The notes beneath the pieces were generated by a model that saw only the letters and a program-made list of their open reading frames with translations, was not told the origin of the DNA and searched no databases. The position numbers and the translations under genes are program-made. From positions 375,893 to 439,892 of the forward strand of contig SJCO01000001.1 of NCBI GenBank assembly GCA_005217565.1: a stretch of 64,000 nucleotides of DNA, written 5' to 3'. The DNA comes from Puteibacter caeruleilacunae (GTDB lineage: Bacteria > Bacteroidota > Bacteroidia > Bacteroidales > Prolixibacteraceae). Below, piece by piece: positions 52,611 to 60,629 of the stretch. The stretch's first letter is position 1; every line of letters begins with the position of its first letter.

Positions 52611-52644
52611 AAAGGCTGTTCTTATTGCTAGGACAGCCTTTTTT
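52611..52644 (+). terminator. terminator after GH3
   Basis: AAAGGCTGT pairs with ACAGCCTTT (11-bp stem if two G-T/C-G pairs are added) and six T residues follow. It isolates the GH3 gene from the mannose unit. Confidence 0.9.
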
Positions 52645-52689
52645 ATGCATTACACACAAACGTGAAAATTGATATTGGATTTATCATGA

Positions 52690-52720
52690 TTTGTGGATAA
52701 AAGAAAATGTTATACCTTTG
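52690..52720 (+). promoter_or_regulatory. promoter of the glycosidase/isomerase/GH38 unit
   Basis: TTTG (52690-52693) and TACCTTTG (52713-52720), a perfect TAnnTTTG, are separated by 19 bp, the consensus spacing for the main sigma factor of Bacteroidota. Confidence 0.75.
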
Positions 52721-52738
52721 CATATGTTCAAACATATG
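52721..52738 (+). promoter_or_regulatory. putative GntR operator C
   Basis: CATATGTTCAAACATATG is a palindrome with perfect 8-bp arms around CA. It starts directly behind the -7 element and covers the likely transcription start, the place for a repressor. Related sequences lie at the gntR promoter and the ROK kinase start. Confidence 0.65.
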
Positions 52739-52757
52739 GACAAAAAATATTAAGACC

Positions 52758-54080
52758 ATGAAAAAGTTAGCCTTAGTACTCGGATTATTCGTTTTAATCA
52801 CTGCTTGTAATCAGCAAAAAGAGCAGTCGATATCAGAGAAAATTAAGAATGAACCATTATTCTCGTTGGTAAAAGATAGAGCTTCGAAGATTGTAAAATC
52901 AGGATTCAATGCTGGTGATGGTTACGGAGAAGTGTGGATACGCGACTACAATACATTTATTGAATTGTCGGTTGATGTACATCCTCAAGAGGTAGTTAGA
53001 GAAAATCTGTTGGTATTTTTCAGAATGCAAGGTGGTGATGGTAATATCATCGATGGATTTATTCCAAAAGAGAAGGCAAGTGGTGTTGGCTATGATTATA
53101 TATATTCAGAACTAGAACCTCGATATGCCGGACATAAGAATACCGTTGAAACAGACCAGGAAACATCATTAATTCAGGCAGTATATAAGTATATAAACAA
53201 AACTAATGATCGCGAATTTCTGAAGGTTAAGGTTGGTGATTATACGGTGAAAGAACGATTGGAAATGGCTTTGGAGTTTCTGATGGTTCATCGCATGAAT
53301 GACCAGTATGGCTTGATATGGGGAGCTACAACGGCCGACTGGGGGGATGTGCAGCCTGAACATGATTGGGGGGTGTATCTGACTGATGATACTCATTATG
53401 CTATTGATATATACGACAATGCAATGCTGGTTATTGCCCTAAATAATTTCTTAAATATTGTACCATCGGCAACTACGAAGTGGTTACCAATTAAGACAAA
53501 AATAGAGGAGAATATTCGTAAGTACTTATGGAGTGAACCACTAAAGAAATACATTCCTCATATCTACCTAAATGGTAGTCCGTTTGCTAGTGATCTTGAC
53601 GAAAATGCGATTTACTATCACGGAGGAACAGCGGTAGCAATTGAAGCAGGTCTGCTGACAAAAGAAGAGATCAAGTTATCGTTGGAAGCCATGATTGATA
53701 ATGTAAAGAAATCGGGGGCAGGTTCTATTGGTTTGACGATGTATCCTCCTTATCCTGAGGGGAGTTTTAAGAATAAAGGAATGTATCCTTATGGATATCA
53801 GAATGGAGGAGATTGGACTTGGTTCGGAGGACGAATGATCCAACAGCTTATTCGTTATGGATTTGTGAAGGAAGCTTATGAACAAGTAATGCCAATGCTT
53901 CAGCGAGTAGAAGATAATGACGGTTTCTTTGAGTGGTATACAGTAGAAAATAAACCAAATGGCTCAGGAACCTTCCGGGGATCTGCTGGAGTATTGTATA
54001 AAGCGATAGAAATGTTTGAAGACTTCATGGAAAATGAAGGCAGTGTGGAGACCGGAAAAGGGATGAAAGGTAAACACTAG
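52758..54080 (+). CDS. six-hairpin glycosidase-like lipoprotein
   Basis: This 440-aa lipoprotein (VLITAC lipobox) is built on an (alpha/alpha)6 barrel as in GH15/GH63/GH37-like enzymes. Typical blocks are GYGEVWIRDYNTFIELSVDV, TVETDQETSLIQAVYKYI, IWGATTADWGDVQPEHDWG, IYDNAMLVIALNNF, YPYGYQNGGDWTWFGGRMIQQL (split) and SGTFRGSAGVLYKAIEMF. I cannot place it in a numbered GH family. It heads a unit with mannose-6-phosphate isomerase and GH38, so a mannoside or related glycan is the most likely substrate. Its start is ATG 52758; the upstream frame overlaps the operator. Confidence 0.75.
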   Translation: MKKLALVLGLFVLITACNQQKEQSISEKIKNEPLFSLVKDRASKIVKSGFNAGDGYGEVWIRDYNTFIELSVDVHPQEVVRENLLVFFRMQGGDGNIIDGFIPKEKASGVGYDYIYSELEPRYAGHKNTVETDQETSLIQAVYKYINKTNDREFLKVKVGDYTVKERLEMALEFLMVHRMNDQYGLIWGATTADWGDVQPEHDWGVYLTDDTHYAIDIYDNAMLVIALNNFLNIVPSATTKWLPIKTKIEENIRKYLWSEPLKKYIPHIYLNGSPFASDLDENAIYYHGGTAVAIEAGLLTKEEIKLSLEAMIDNVKKSGAGSIGLTMYPPYPEGSFKNKGMYPYGYQNGGDWTWFGGRMIQQLIRYGFVKEAYEQVMPMLQRVEDNDGFFEWYTVENKPNGSGTFRGSAGVLYKAIEMFEDFMENEGSVETGKGMKGKH

Positions 54081-54107
54081 AAAGGTTGCACATTTGGGTG
54101 CATAAAC

Positions 54108-54139
54108 ACCTTTAAGCGTCCGATGGAACCTTTAAGCGT
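54108..54139 (+). repeat. direct repeat ACCTTTAAGCGT x2, 20-bp period
   Basis: Two exact 12-bp copies at 54108-54119 and 54128-54139 lie in the 168-bp gap between the six-hairpin gene and the isomerase gene. A small hairpin TTGCAC/GTGCAT lies just before them. A similar CACCTTTAGCGTC occurs near 63555. Confidence 0.55.
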
Positions 54140-54248
54140 GTCTGTAACAGTGGTCAAAGATCATGGTGCAGCTCCATAGAGATGCTAATGTCTGTGAATA
54201 AGGAGAGAGTCTCCATTCTCAGCCTCGCAATCCCTAAGTTATAATGAA

Positions 54249-56021
54249 ATGAGGAAGAAAAGAATGAAAAGAAAAACGACACAGGATACACTACCTGTAT
54301 ATAAACAAGAAAGAAAAGGGAAGGGTTACGACTTATATCCTGCTCATCATTTAAACGAGAATCAGATTCATGAAGGAATCAATTCATTAGCTGACGAAAT
54401 TGCAACTCAGCAACTCGTCACAATAGATGGCTATATCGGCGTATTCTTCGATACGTTCCGGGAGGAATTGAATGAGGCTCTAATATTGAAGGGAAAGCGT
54501 GTGAACTGGATCAGTTTCGATCAGGCGCTGAAAACGGAGACGGAGATTGATGAAATGATACAGCCGTTTCTGGGAGGTGATGATCCTCTCTTTGGAAAGC
54601 GAACAACGCTTGAGTTAAGCGATTTTTTTAAGGAGGAAAAAGTAAAGGAGATTAAGCCAGAAGCCGACGCCGATATCAATATTGTTTATGGTGTAGGTGC
54701 ATCTCTTTGCGAATGGGGTGGAATGATTATTTATCTTGACATTCCTAAAAATGAGCTTCAGTTTAGAGCCCGGGCAAAGAGTATAACCAATTTAGGAGCA
54801 TCAACATCAGGTGAAATTAAGCCAATGTATAAGCGTTTTTACTTTGTCGATTGGGTGGTATTAAATAATCACAAGGAAAAATTGTTGGCTAATATGGATG
54901 TGTTGGTTGATGCTCAGCGTATTGAATCAACCACATGGATTAAGGGGGATGCATTACGCGGTGGACTCAAAGAGATGAGTCGCAATGTATTTAGAGTTAG
55001 ACCTTGGTTTGAACCAGGAGCGTGGGGAGGCAATTGGTGTCTTGATAAAATTGATGAACTAAATAAAGATGTTCCTAATTATGCATGGTCATTTGAGTTG
55101 ATTGTTCCTGAAAATGGCTTGTTATTTGAGAGTTCAGGGAAGTTACTGGAGGTTTCGTTCGATTGCTTAATGTTTCAGGAGAATGAATCGGTATTAGGTG
55201 ATGCTGCTGAGCGCTTCGGTGTAGAGTTTCCTATTCGTTTTGATTTTCTCGATACATTTGATGGAGGAAACCTATCGGTGCAGTGTCATCCTCGTCCCGA
55301 CTATATGAAGAAGCATTTCGGAGAAAGCTTCACCCAAGAGGAAACCTATTATATGCTCGATGCAAAGGATGATGCGGTAGTGTATTTAGGATTTCAGGAT
55401 GATATTCACCCTGAGAAATTTGAAGAAGCATTGGAGACCAGTTTCCAGGAAAAGAAACCAATGGAGATTGAACAGTTTGTGCAAAAACATCCTGCAAAGA
55501 AACACGATCTGTTCTTAATTCCTTACGGAAGTATTCATGCCTCAGGAAGAAATAGTATGGTATTGGAAATCAGTTCAACACCTTATATCTTTACCTTTAA
55601 GATGTATGATTGGTTGAGAGTTGACCTTGATGGAAAACCTCGTCCGCTAAACATTAAGAGGGGAATGGAAAACCTTTACTTTGAAAGAAAAGGTGATTAC
55701 GTAAAGGATAAGATGATTGCGAAACCAGCGTTATTGGAAGAAGGTGCCGATTGGAAACTATATCATTTGGCAACGCATGAGCTTCATCTTTATGATGTAC
55801 ATCGTTATCATTTTAATAGTAGCGTGACGGTTAATAATGATGGTAAATGCCATGTATTGAGTCTAGTTGAGGGAGAAAGAGTTACCGTAAAAACACAAGG
55901 AGGCATGGTTGCCCATTTCAATTATGCAGAGACATTTGTAATTCCGGCAGCCGCTGGAAACTATACTATTATCAATGAATCCGGTAAAGAAGCAATGGTA
56001 GTAAAGGCATTTGTCAAGTAA
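54249..56021 (+). CDS. manA: class I mannose-6-phosphate isomerase with large N-terminal domain
   Basis: This 590-aa cytosolic protein ends in the cupin part of class I mannose-6-phosphate isomerases (about 200-590), with the [18 protein letters not shown] block supplying metal ligands. It interconverts mannose-6-phosphate and fructose-6-phosphate. The N-terminal ~200 residues are an extra domain. [39 protein letters not shown] and [27 protein letters not shown] look like a P-loop kinase whose nucleotide loop has been lost. The gene sits between two glycosidase genes in a mannose unit and fits as the entry step to glycolysis after the ROK kinase. E. coli ManA is only 391 aa, so the extension is large. 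Confidence 0.85.
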   Translation: MRKKRMKRKTTQDTLPVYKQERKGKGYDLYPAHHLNENQIHEGINSLADEIATQQLVTIDGYIGVFFDTFREELNEALILKGKRVNWISFDQALKTETEIDEMIQPFLGGDDPLFGKRTTLELSDFFKEEKVKEIKPEADADINIVYGVGASLCEWGGMIIYLDIPKNELQFRARAKSITNLGASTSGEIKPMYKRFYFVDWVVLNNHKEKLLANMDVLVDAQRIESTTWIKGDALRGGLKEMSRNVFRVRPWFEPGAWGGNWCLDKIDELNKDVPNYAWSFELIVPENGLLFESSGKLLEVSFDCLMFQENESVLGDAAERFGVEFPIRFDFLDTFDGGNLSVQCHPRPDYMKKHFGESFTQEETYYMLDAKDDAVVYLGFQDDIHPEKFEEALETSFQEKKPMEIEQFVQKHPAKKHDLFLIPYGSIHASGRNSMVLEISSTPYIFTFKMYDWLRVDLDGKPRPLNIKRGMENLYFERKGDYVKDKMIAKPALLEEGADWKLYHLATHELHLYDVHRYHFNSSVTVNNDGKCHVLSLVEGERVTVKTQGGMVAHFNYAETFVIPAAAGNYTIINESGKEAMVVKAFVK

Positions 56022-56085
56022 CCAGGTATCAGAAGCAGATAATTTTCGTAATGCTATAAGAACCACAAACCATAAATTAAATATC

Positions 56086-59000
56086 ATGAGGGGTAAATTA
56101 ATATGTTTTGGGATAGTCATTTTGACGATGTGCGCAACATTTGCACTTGCAGGCTCTCCTTTGAAGGATGGAGATGTTATTCTGAGGGGATTTGAGCAAA
56201 AAGTTGAAGGTATTGATTTTAAATATCACTCTTCGGTTCCTGATGTCAATAAAGCAATGATTGTCAGGGCTACTACAGGAAATATGAAGATGACCTGGGA
56301 GACACAACCTGTGCCTAAGTCGTTAAATAAGAAGGAAGTTGTTTTTGTATGGTTGGCAGGATTAGATGCCAACAATGAGCATATTGATATGCATGTTGAG
56401 ATTGGTAATCAATCGAAATTGACTTTTGAACCATCGCATCAGAAGGAGTGGACGGTAACCAATGATGATGATATCTCGTTGACATTTTCTTCTGATTTTA
56501 CTGATGCCAACAAAGATCTTTTTGGATTTATGTTCCTGCGTGTTCCTGCTAAGTTTTTGAAGAAAGGCGAGCCGTTACAAATATCAATAACAGGAAGTAA
56601 AGCTGGTTCAAATTGTTGGTACATGACCTTCCAGGAGCCATTGGAAGCTGGAATTCAGGTGGCTGCATTACCAGCTGTGATGGGGAAAGGAAAGAAGGAG
56701 CGACAACTGTTATCGGTCGACCTTTACCATTTTGGATTACCTCAAAAAGGAAATCTACTGATTGATAATAAGCCTTATTCTCAGGAAGAGATTCACTTTG
56801 GTCGTAATCACTTTAGTGTACAGCTTCCAACTGTAAAGAAAGATAAGGATATCACTTTTGCATTTAAGAGTGATGCTTATAATTGGACAAGGGAAGTGAC
56901 CTTGAAACCTGTTAGACATTGGGATGTAAGCTTTATTCAGCATTCTCATACTGATATTGGTTACACACGTTCTCAGATAGAGATTCTGGCTGAGCATCTA
57001 AGGTATATCGATTATGTCTTGGATTATTGCGATCAGACAGACGATTTACCTGAGGAGGCAAAGTTTCGATGGACTTGTGAGGCATCATGGGCTGTTGATG
57101 AATTTATTAAAACGCGTCCTGCCGAACAAATAGCTCGATTGAAGCAACGCGTTGAAGAGGGGAGAATTGAGGTGACAGGCATGTACTTTAACTTCGATGA
57201 AATGCCTGATGAACAAACCCTGGCATCGTCATTATCTCCATTAAAGAGAATCAAGAACGCTGGTATTCCTGTTGTAACAGCAATGCAGAACGATGTGAAC
57301 GGTATTGCCTGGTGTTTTAACGACTACTTCAGTCAGCTAGGCGTGAAGTACTTGAATATGGGAACACATGGTCATCGTGCCTTGATTTGTTTCGATAAAC
57401 CTACTGCTTTTTGGTGGGAATCCCCATCGGGAAATCGGATGTTGGCTTTTAGAGCAGAGCACTACATGACTGGAAATACTGTCTTTGGTATTCATTCGGG
57501 TGATTTTGAGTATTTCGAAGGTAAATTACTTAGATATTTGGAAGATTTGGAATCAAAAGGATATGACTATAGTGAGGTAGCTATTCAGCATTCGGGATTC
57601 CTTACTGATAATGCTCCGCCTTCAACATTGGCGTGCGAGATGATTGAGAAGTGGAATGAGAAATATGCATGGCCTAAGATAAGAACTGCTGTAGCTGAAC
57701 AGTTTTTCAGGAAGCTGGAAGATAAGTATGCTGAAAAATTGCCTGTTTATCGAGCTGCTTGGCCTGATTGGTGGACTGATGGATTTGCATCAGGGGCACG
57801 TGAAGTTGCTGCTACAAGAAAGGCGCATGTTGATGTAATTGCAGGTCAGGGCGGACTGTCAATGGCTAAAATTCTTGGAGCGAAAATGCCTGAGAAAATC
57901 AATGATCGCATTGATGAAACTAATAAGGCGATTTTATTTTACGATGAACATACTTTTGGAGCAGCCGAGAGTGTGCGTGATCCTTATGGCCAGGGTACCA
58001 TGGAGCAAAGAGCATTAAAAGAATCATATGCCTGGGAGGCATTCCGTCGTGCCAGCTTGGTTGAAGAGGAAGCACTAGGGGTATTACAAAGCTACGTTTC
58101 TAAGGAGGATAAACCATCATTGATGGTCTTCAATACATTAAACTGGAAACGAAGTGGTTTGATATCTCTATTTATCGATCATCAGCAGGTTCCAGAGGAT
58201 AAGGAGCTTGAATTGATTGATGCATCAGGAAAGAGCGTGATGGCTCAACCAATTAGACATTGGCATGGTGGAACTTATTGGGGTTTATGGGTTGACGATA
58301 TTCCTGCACTGGGGTATAAGAAATTCCTGATCAATGTTAAAGAACCACAGCAAAAGAAGAAAAAGACGGATGAAACAGTACTTTCGAATGATTGGTACCG
58401 TATTAAGATTGATAAAAATAGAGGGGCTGTTACTTCTATTGTAGATCAACAACTGAATGAAGAGTTGGTAGATGAAGGTGCACAATGGAAGTTTGGAGAA
58501 TTTATTTATGAATTATTAGATAATCGCTCTGAAATGGAGGCCTACTACCTGAAGAATTATGAACGTTTTCCATTAGATTCGGTATGGTTTGATGGCTTTG
58601 ACGAGGGAGCAGTCTGGAATACTATGCGATTTAAAGGTACCACTAGCGCAGCGTATCCTAATGATCCTTATCAGTTTGAGGTTCGATTGTTTAATACAAC
58701 CAAGCGAATTGATTTGGTTTATACGATCAGGAAAAAACCTGTAATTGAACCAGAGGGAATTTATACAGCTATGCCATTTAAACTAAATCATGGTAAGATT
58801 TTCTGCGAAGTACAAGGTGGTGTAATGGAGGCAGGTGTTGATCAGCTTCCAGGATCATCGAACGACTGGAACACAGTACAGAACTTTGTAGCGGTACGAA
58901 ACAGTAAAGCGCAGATTGTGCTATGCAGTCATGAGGCTCCTTTGATGCAGTTTGGTAATATCAATACGGGGCGTTATAAGGCAGGAGCTAAGCCTGAAAG

Positions 59001-59454
59001 TACACATGTGTTCGGGTGGCCTATGAATAATTATTGGGTGACCAATTTTAATGCAGATCAGCGTGGTGTATATACATGGAGCTATAGTATCACTTCATCA
59101 AGTGATGTGAGCAATGGAATGGCTACTAGATTTGGATGGGGAAGTAGAATTCCATTTTTGGCTAGGGTACTACCTGCAGGAAAATCGAAAGCTAAATCAA
59201 AAGATGAATATTCATTAATGGCTGGTATCCCTGAGAATGTGCTATTGGTAAATGCTACTCCGCTAGAAAAGGAGCAAGCTATTATTCTTCAAATCAGAGA
59301 AGTTAATGGTGAAACGGCTAATTTGAATATTGTCATTGAAGGATTAACTGTACAGCAACAAGAAGTTGATGTATTAGGAGAACCGTTGGCAGATCAACAA
59401 AAGAAGACAGCAATTAAACCATATGAAATGAAGTTTATAAAAATTTCATGGTAA
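56086..59454 (+). CDS. GH38-family alpha-mannosidase
   Basis: This 1122-aa secreted enzyme has a signal peptide, an N-terminal beta-rich domain of about 250 residues not usual in GH38, then the catalytic (beta/alpha)7 barrel. Zinc ligands His288 and Asp290 are visible in HSHTDIGYT, and the nucleophile Asp403 in AMQNDVNG. The middle and C-terminal beta-sandwich domains follow. GH38 retaining enzymes cleave alpha-1,2/1,3/1,6 mannose links and suit high-mannose N-glycans. ATG 56086 gives a good signal peptide; the longer frame upstream overlaps the isomerase stop. It is the last gene of the unit before a strong terminator. Confidence 0.92.
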   Translation: MRGKLICFGIVILTMCATFALAGSPLKDGDVILRGFEQKVEGIDFKYHSSVPDVNKAMIVRATTGNMKMTWETQPVPKSLNKKEVVFVWLAGLDANNEHIDMHVEIGNQSKLTFEPSHQKEWTVTNDDDISLTFSSDFTDANKDLFGFMFLRVPAKFLKKGEPLQISITGSKAGSNCWYMTFQEPLEAGIQVAALPAVMGKGKKERQLLSVDLYHFGLPQKGNLLIDNKPYSQEEIHFGRNHFSVQLPTVKKDKDITFAFKSDAYNWTREVTLKPVRHWDVSFIQHSHTDIGYTRSQIEILAEHLRYIDYVLDYCDQTDDLPEEAKFRWTCEASWAVDEFIKTRPAEQIARLKQRVEEGRIEVTGMYFNFDEMPDEQTLASSLSPLKRIKNAGIPVVTAMQNDVNGIAWCFNDYFSQLGVKYLNMGTHGHRALICFDKPTAFWWESPSGNRMLAFRAEHYMTGNTVFGIHSGDFEYFEGKLLRYLEDLESKGYDYSEVAIQHSGFLTDNAPPSTLACEMIEKWNEKYAWPKIRTAVAEQFFRKLEDKYAEKLPVYRAAWPDWWTDGFASGAREVAATRKAHVDVIAGQGGLSMAKILGAKMPEKINDRIDETNKAILFYDEHTFGAAESVRDPYGQGTMEQRALKESYAWEAFRRASLVEEEALGVLQSYVSKEDKPSLMVFNTLNWKRSGLISLFIDHQQVPEDKELELIDASGKSVMAQPIRHWHGGTYWGLWVDDIPALGYKKFLINVKEPQQKKKKTDETVLSNDWYRIKIDKNRGAVTSIVDQQLNEELVDEGAQWKFGEFIYELLDNRSEMEAYYLKNYERFPLDSVWFDGFDEGAVWNTMRFKGTTSAAYPNDPYQFEVRLFNTTKRIDLVYTIRKKPVIEPEGIYTAMPFKLNHGKIFCEVQGGVMEAGVDQLPGSSNDWNTVQNFVAVRNSKAQIVLCSHEAPLMQFGNINTGRYKAGAKPESTHVFGWPMNNYWVTNFNADQRGVYTWSYSITSSSDVSNGMATRFGWGSRIPFLARVLPAGKSKAKSKDEYSLMAGIPENVLLVNATPLEKEQAIILQIREVNGETANLNIVIEGLTVQQQEVDVLGEPLADQQKKTAIKPYEMKFIKISW

Positions 59455-59497
59455 AAAGTTAATACCACAAACCATCAATCAATCATGTTTATTCAAA

Positions 59498-59523
59498 AAA
59501 GGGAGTCCCTCTGGACTCCCTTT
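59498..59523. terminator. bidirectional terminator
   Basis: An 11-bp perfect stem (AAAGGGAGTCC with GGACTCCCTTT) and loop CTCT between GH38 and the convergent gene at 59587. Confidence 0.88.
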
Positions 59524-59586
59524 CAATTACTTCATCTCTTGATGAGTAAATTTGCGCTATTATAAAGACTCTTTAAGATCAATTAG

Positions 59587-60081
59587 TTAGAATACTCTTC
59601 TAGCTTCGTCTTTTAGAAGCATTGGAAAATAACAAGCGATTAATCCAAGTAGTTCTTCTTCAGTCTTAGGCTTCTGAGTTAAAACCTTCTGATTAGCAAA
59701 AGACTTAGTGTCAAGATGGCGATCGGTGTATGCTTCATCAATAGAGCGATATTTGCGAGGTACTTTAGTTACTCCAAATACTCCTTTATCACACATATAC
59801 CTAATCTCAAAATCTTCAGTTCTTACAATAAAGTTTCTACACTTTTTTGTCTTTTCAACAGCAATTTGGAACTGATGTCTTGCGTTTTCATACACCATAT
59901 CGTACGTCTTCATCTCTTTCCCATTGATGAAAACTGTGTTTCCAGTTGCTTGAATAGTATACTTTCCGAATGATGTAGGAGATTCTCCTGTTAACTCTAC
60001 ATTATTCTTTGAGGCGAATGAAGCAGATGCCATGATTAGTACTAAGGCAATGCTTCCGACGATCATTTTTAAATTTCTCAT
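59587..60081 (-). CDS. secreted protein of unknown function
   Basis: This 164-aa protein has a signal peptide (about 1-23, ending SFAS). The body is a beta-rich domain with YTIQATGNTVFINGKEMKTYDMVYE, followed by a lysine/cysteine section (KKCRNFIVRTEDFEIRYMC). I do not recognise a family. A minus-strand -7 element TAAATTTG (60131-60138) lies upstream. Confidence 0.75.
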   Translation of the reverse strand: MRNLKMIVGSIALVLIMASASFASKNNVELTGESPTSFGKYTIQATGNTVFINGKEMKTYDMVYENARHQFQIAVEKTKKCRNFIVRTEDFEIRYMCDKGVFGVTKVPRKYRSIDEAYTDRHLDTKSFANQKVLTQKPKTEEELLGLIACYFPMLLKDEARRVF

Positions 60082-60130
60082 GGCGACTATGTTTTAATTG
60101 TTTGACAGATATTTTAAATAGTTTGTACTT

Positions 60131-60138
60131 CAAATTTA
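60131..60138 (-). promoter_or_regulatory. -7 element of the secreted protein gene
   Basis: On the minus strand this reads TAAATTTG, a perfect TAnnTTTG, giving a leader of about 43 nt. No -33 TTTG is clear. Confidence 0.4.
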
Positions 60139-60163
60139 GCTGTACTATATGTGGGTGGGAAAT

Positions 60164-60424
60164 TTATTCTATAAACAACCTGTGTTCTTCTGTGAACGAC
60201 AAATTAATAGTTTGGTAAGCCGTTTTTATCTGTTGTTTAATTGAGGTGTAGAGGCTAAAAGGCTTATAGATACTGGGCTGTAGGAGTTGTTTTAATGATT
60301 GTTCAGCGAAGTTTAAATTTCGTTCAACGGAAAAAACGGGTTGTTTACCGAACGATAATTGATATTCAACGAATGTGCCCTTACAATTATCCACTCTAAT
60401 TGTACTTTTTTCACCCATTAGCAT
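60164..60424 (-). CDS. small protein with heptad-like repeat, doubtful
   Basis: This 86-aa frame lies in a 548-bp gap. The middle reads FVEYQLS-FGKQPVF-SVERNLN-FAEQSLK, four heptads matching the 21-bp DNA repeat. Its composition is protein-like, but no ribosome-binding site is clear and no family is recognised. The DNA repeats may be regulatory sites instead. Confidence 0.35.
   Translation of the reverse strand: MLMGEKSTIRVDNCKGTFVEYQLSFGKQPVFSVERNLNFAEQSLKQLLQPSIYKPFSLYTSIKQQIKTAYQTINLSFTEEHRLFIE
60301..60373. repeat. four 10-bp motifs spaced exactly 21 bp
   Basis: GTTCAGCGAA (60301), GTTCAACGGA (60322), GTTTACCGAA (60343) and ATTCAACGAA (60364) have starts exactly 21 bp apart, about two DNA turns. 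The second, extended to TTTCGTTCAACGGAAA, resembles the palindrome at 60582. Confidence 0.65.
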
Positions 60425-60581
60425 GAATGTTATCAAGTTATTTTGTTCTTGCCCATTTTAGAGTTCATTATCATTAAAATGGATAGAATAAAAATCTGTA
60501 AAGAAGAGAAAAGGTAGTATTATAAAGGGGAGAAGCGCGTTATTTATTATCACCAATCTCCTTTTTAATATATGAGTATCG

Positions 60582-60597
60582 TTTCCGTTAACGGAAA
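60582..60597. promoter_or_regulatory. 16-bp palindrome upstream of the sulfatase genes
   Basis: TTTCCGTTAACGGAAA is a perfect 16-bp palindrome, 33 bp before the sulfatase ATG. LacI-type regulators often use such sites; the protein is unknown. Confidence 0.6.
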
Positions 60598-60629
60598 AAC
60601 ATATTAGCTTTAACCAATATTTGATTGAA

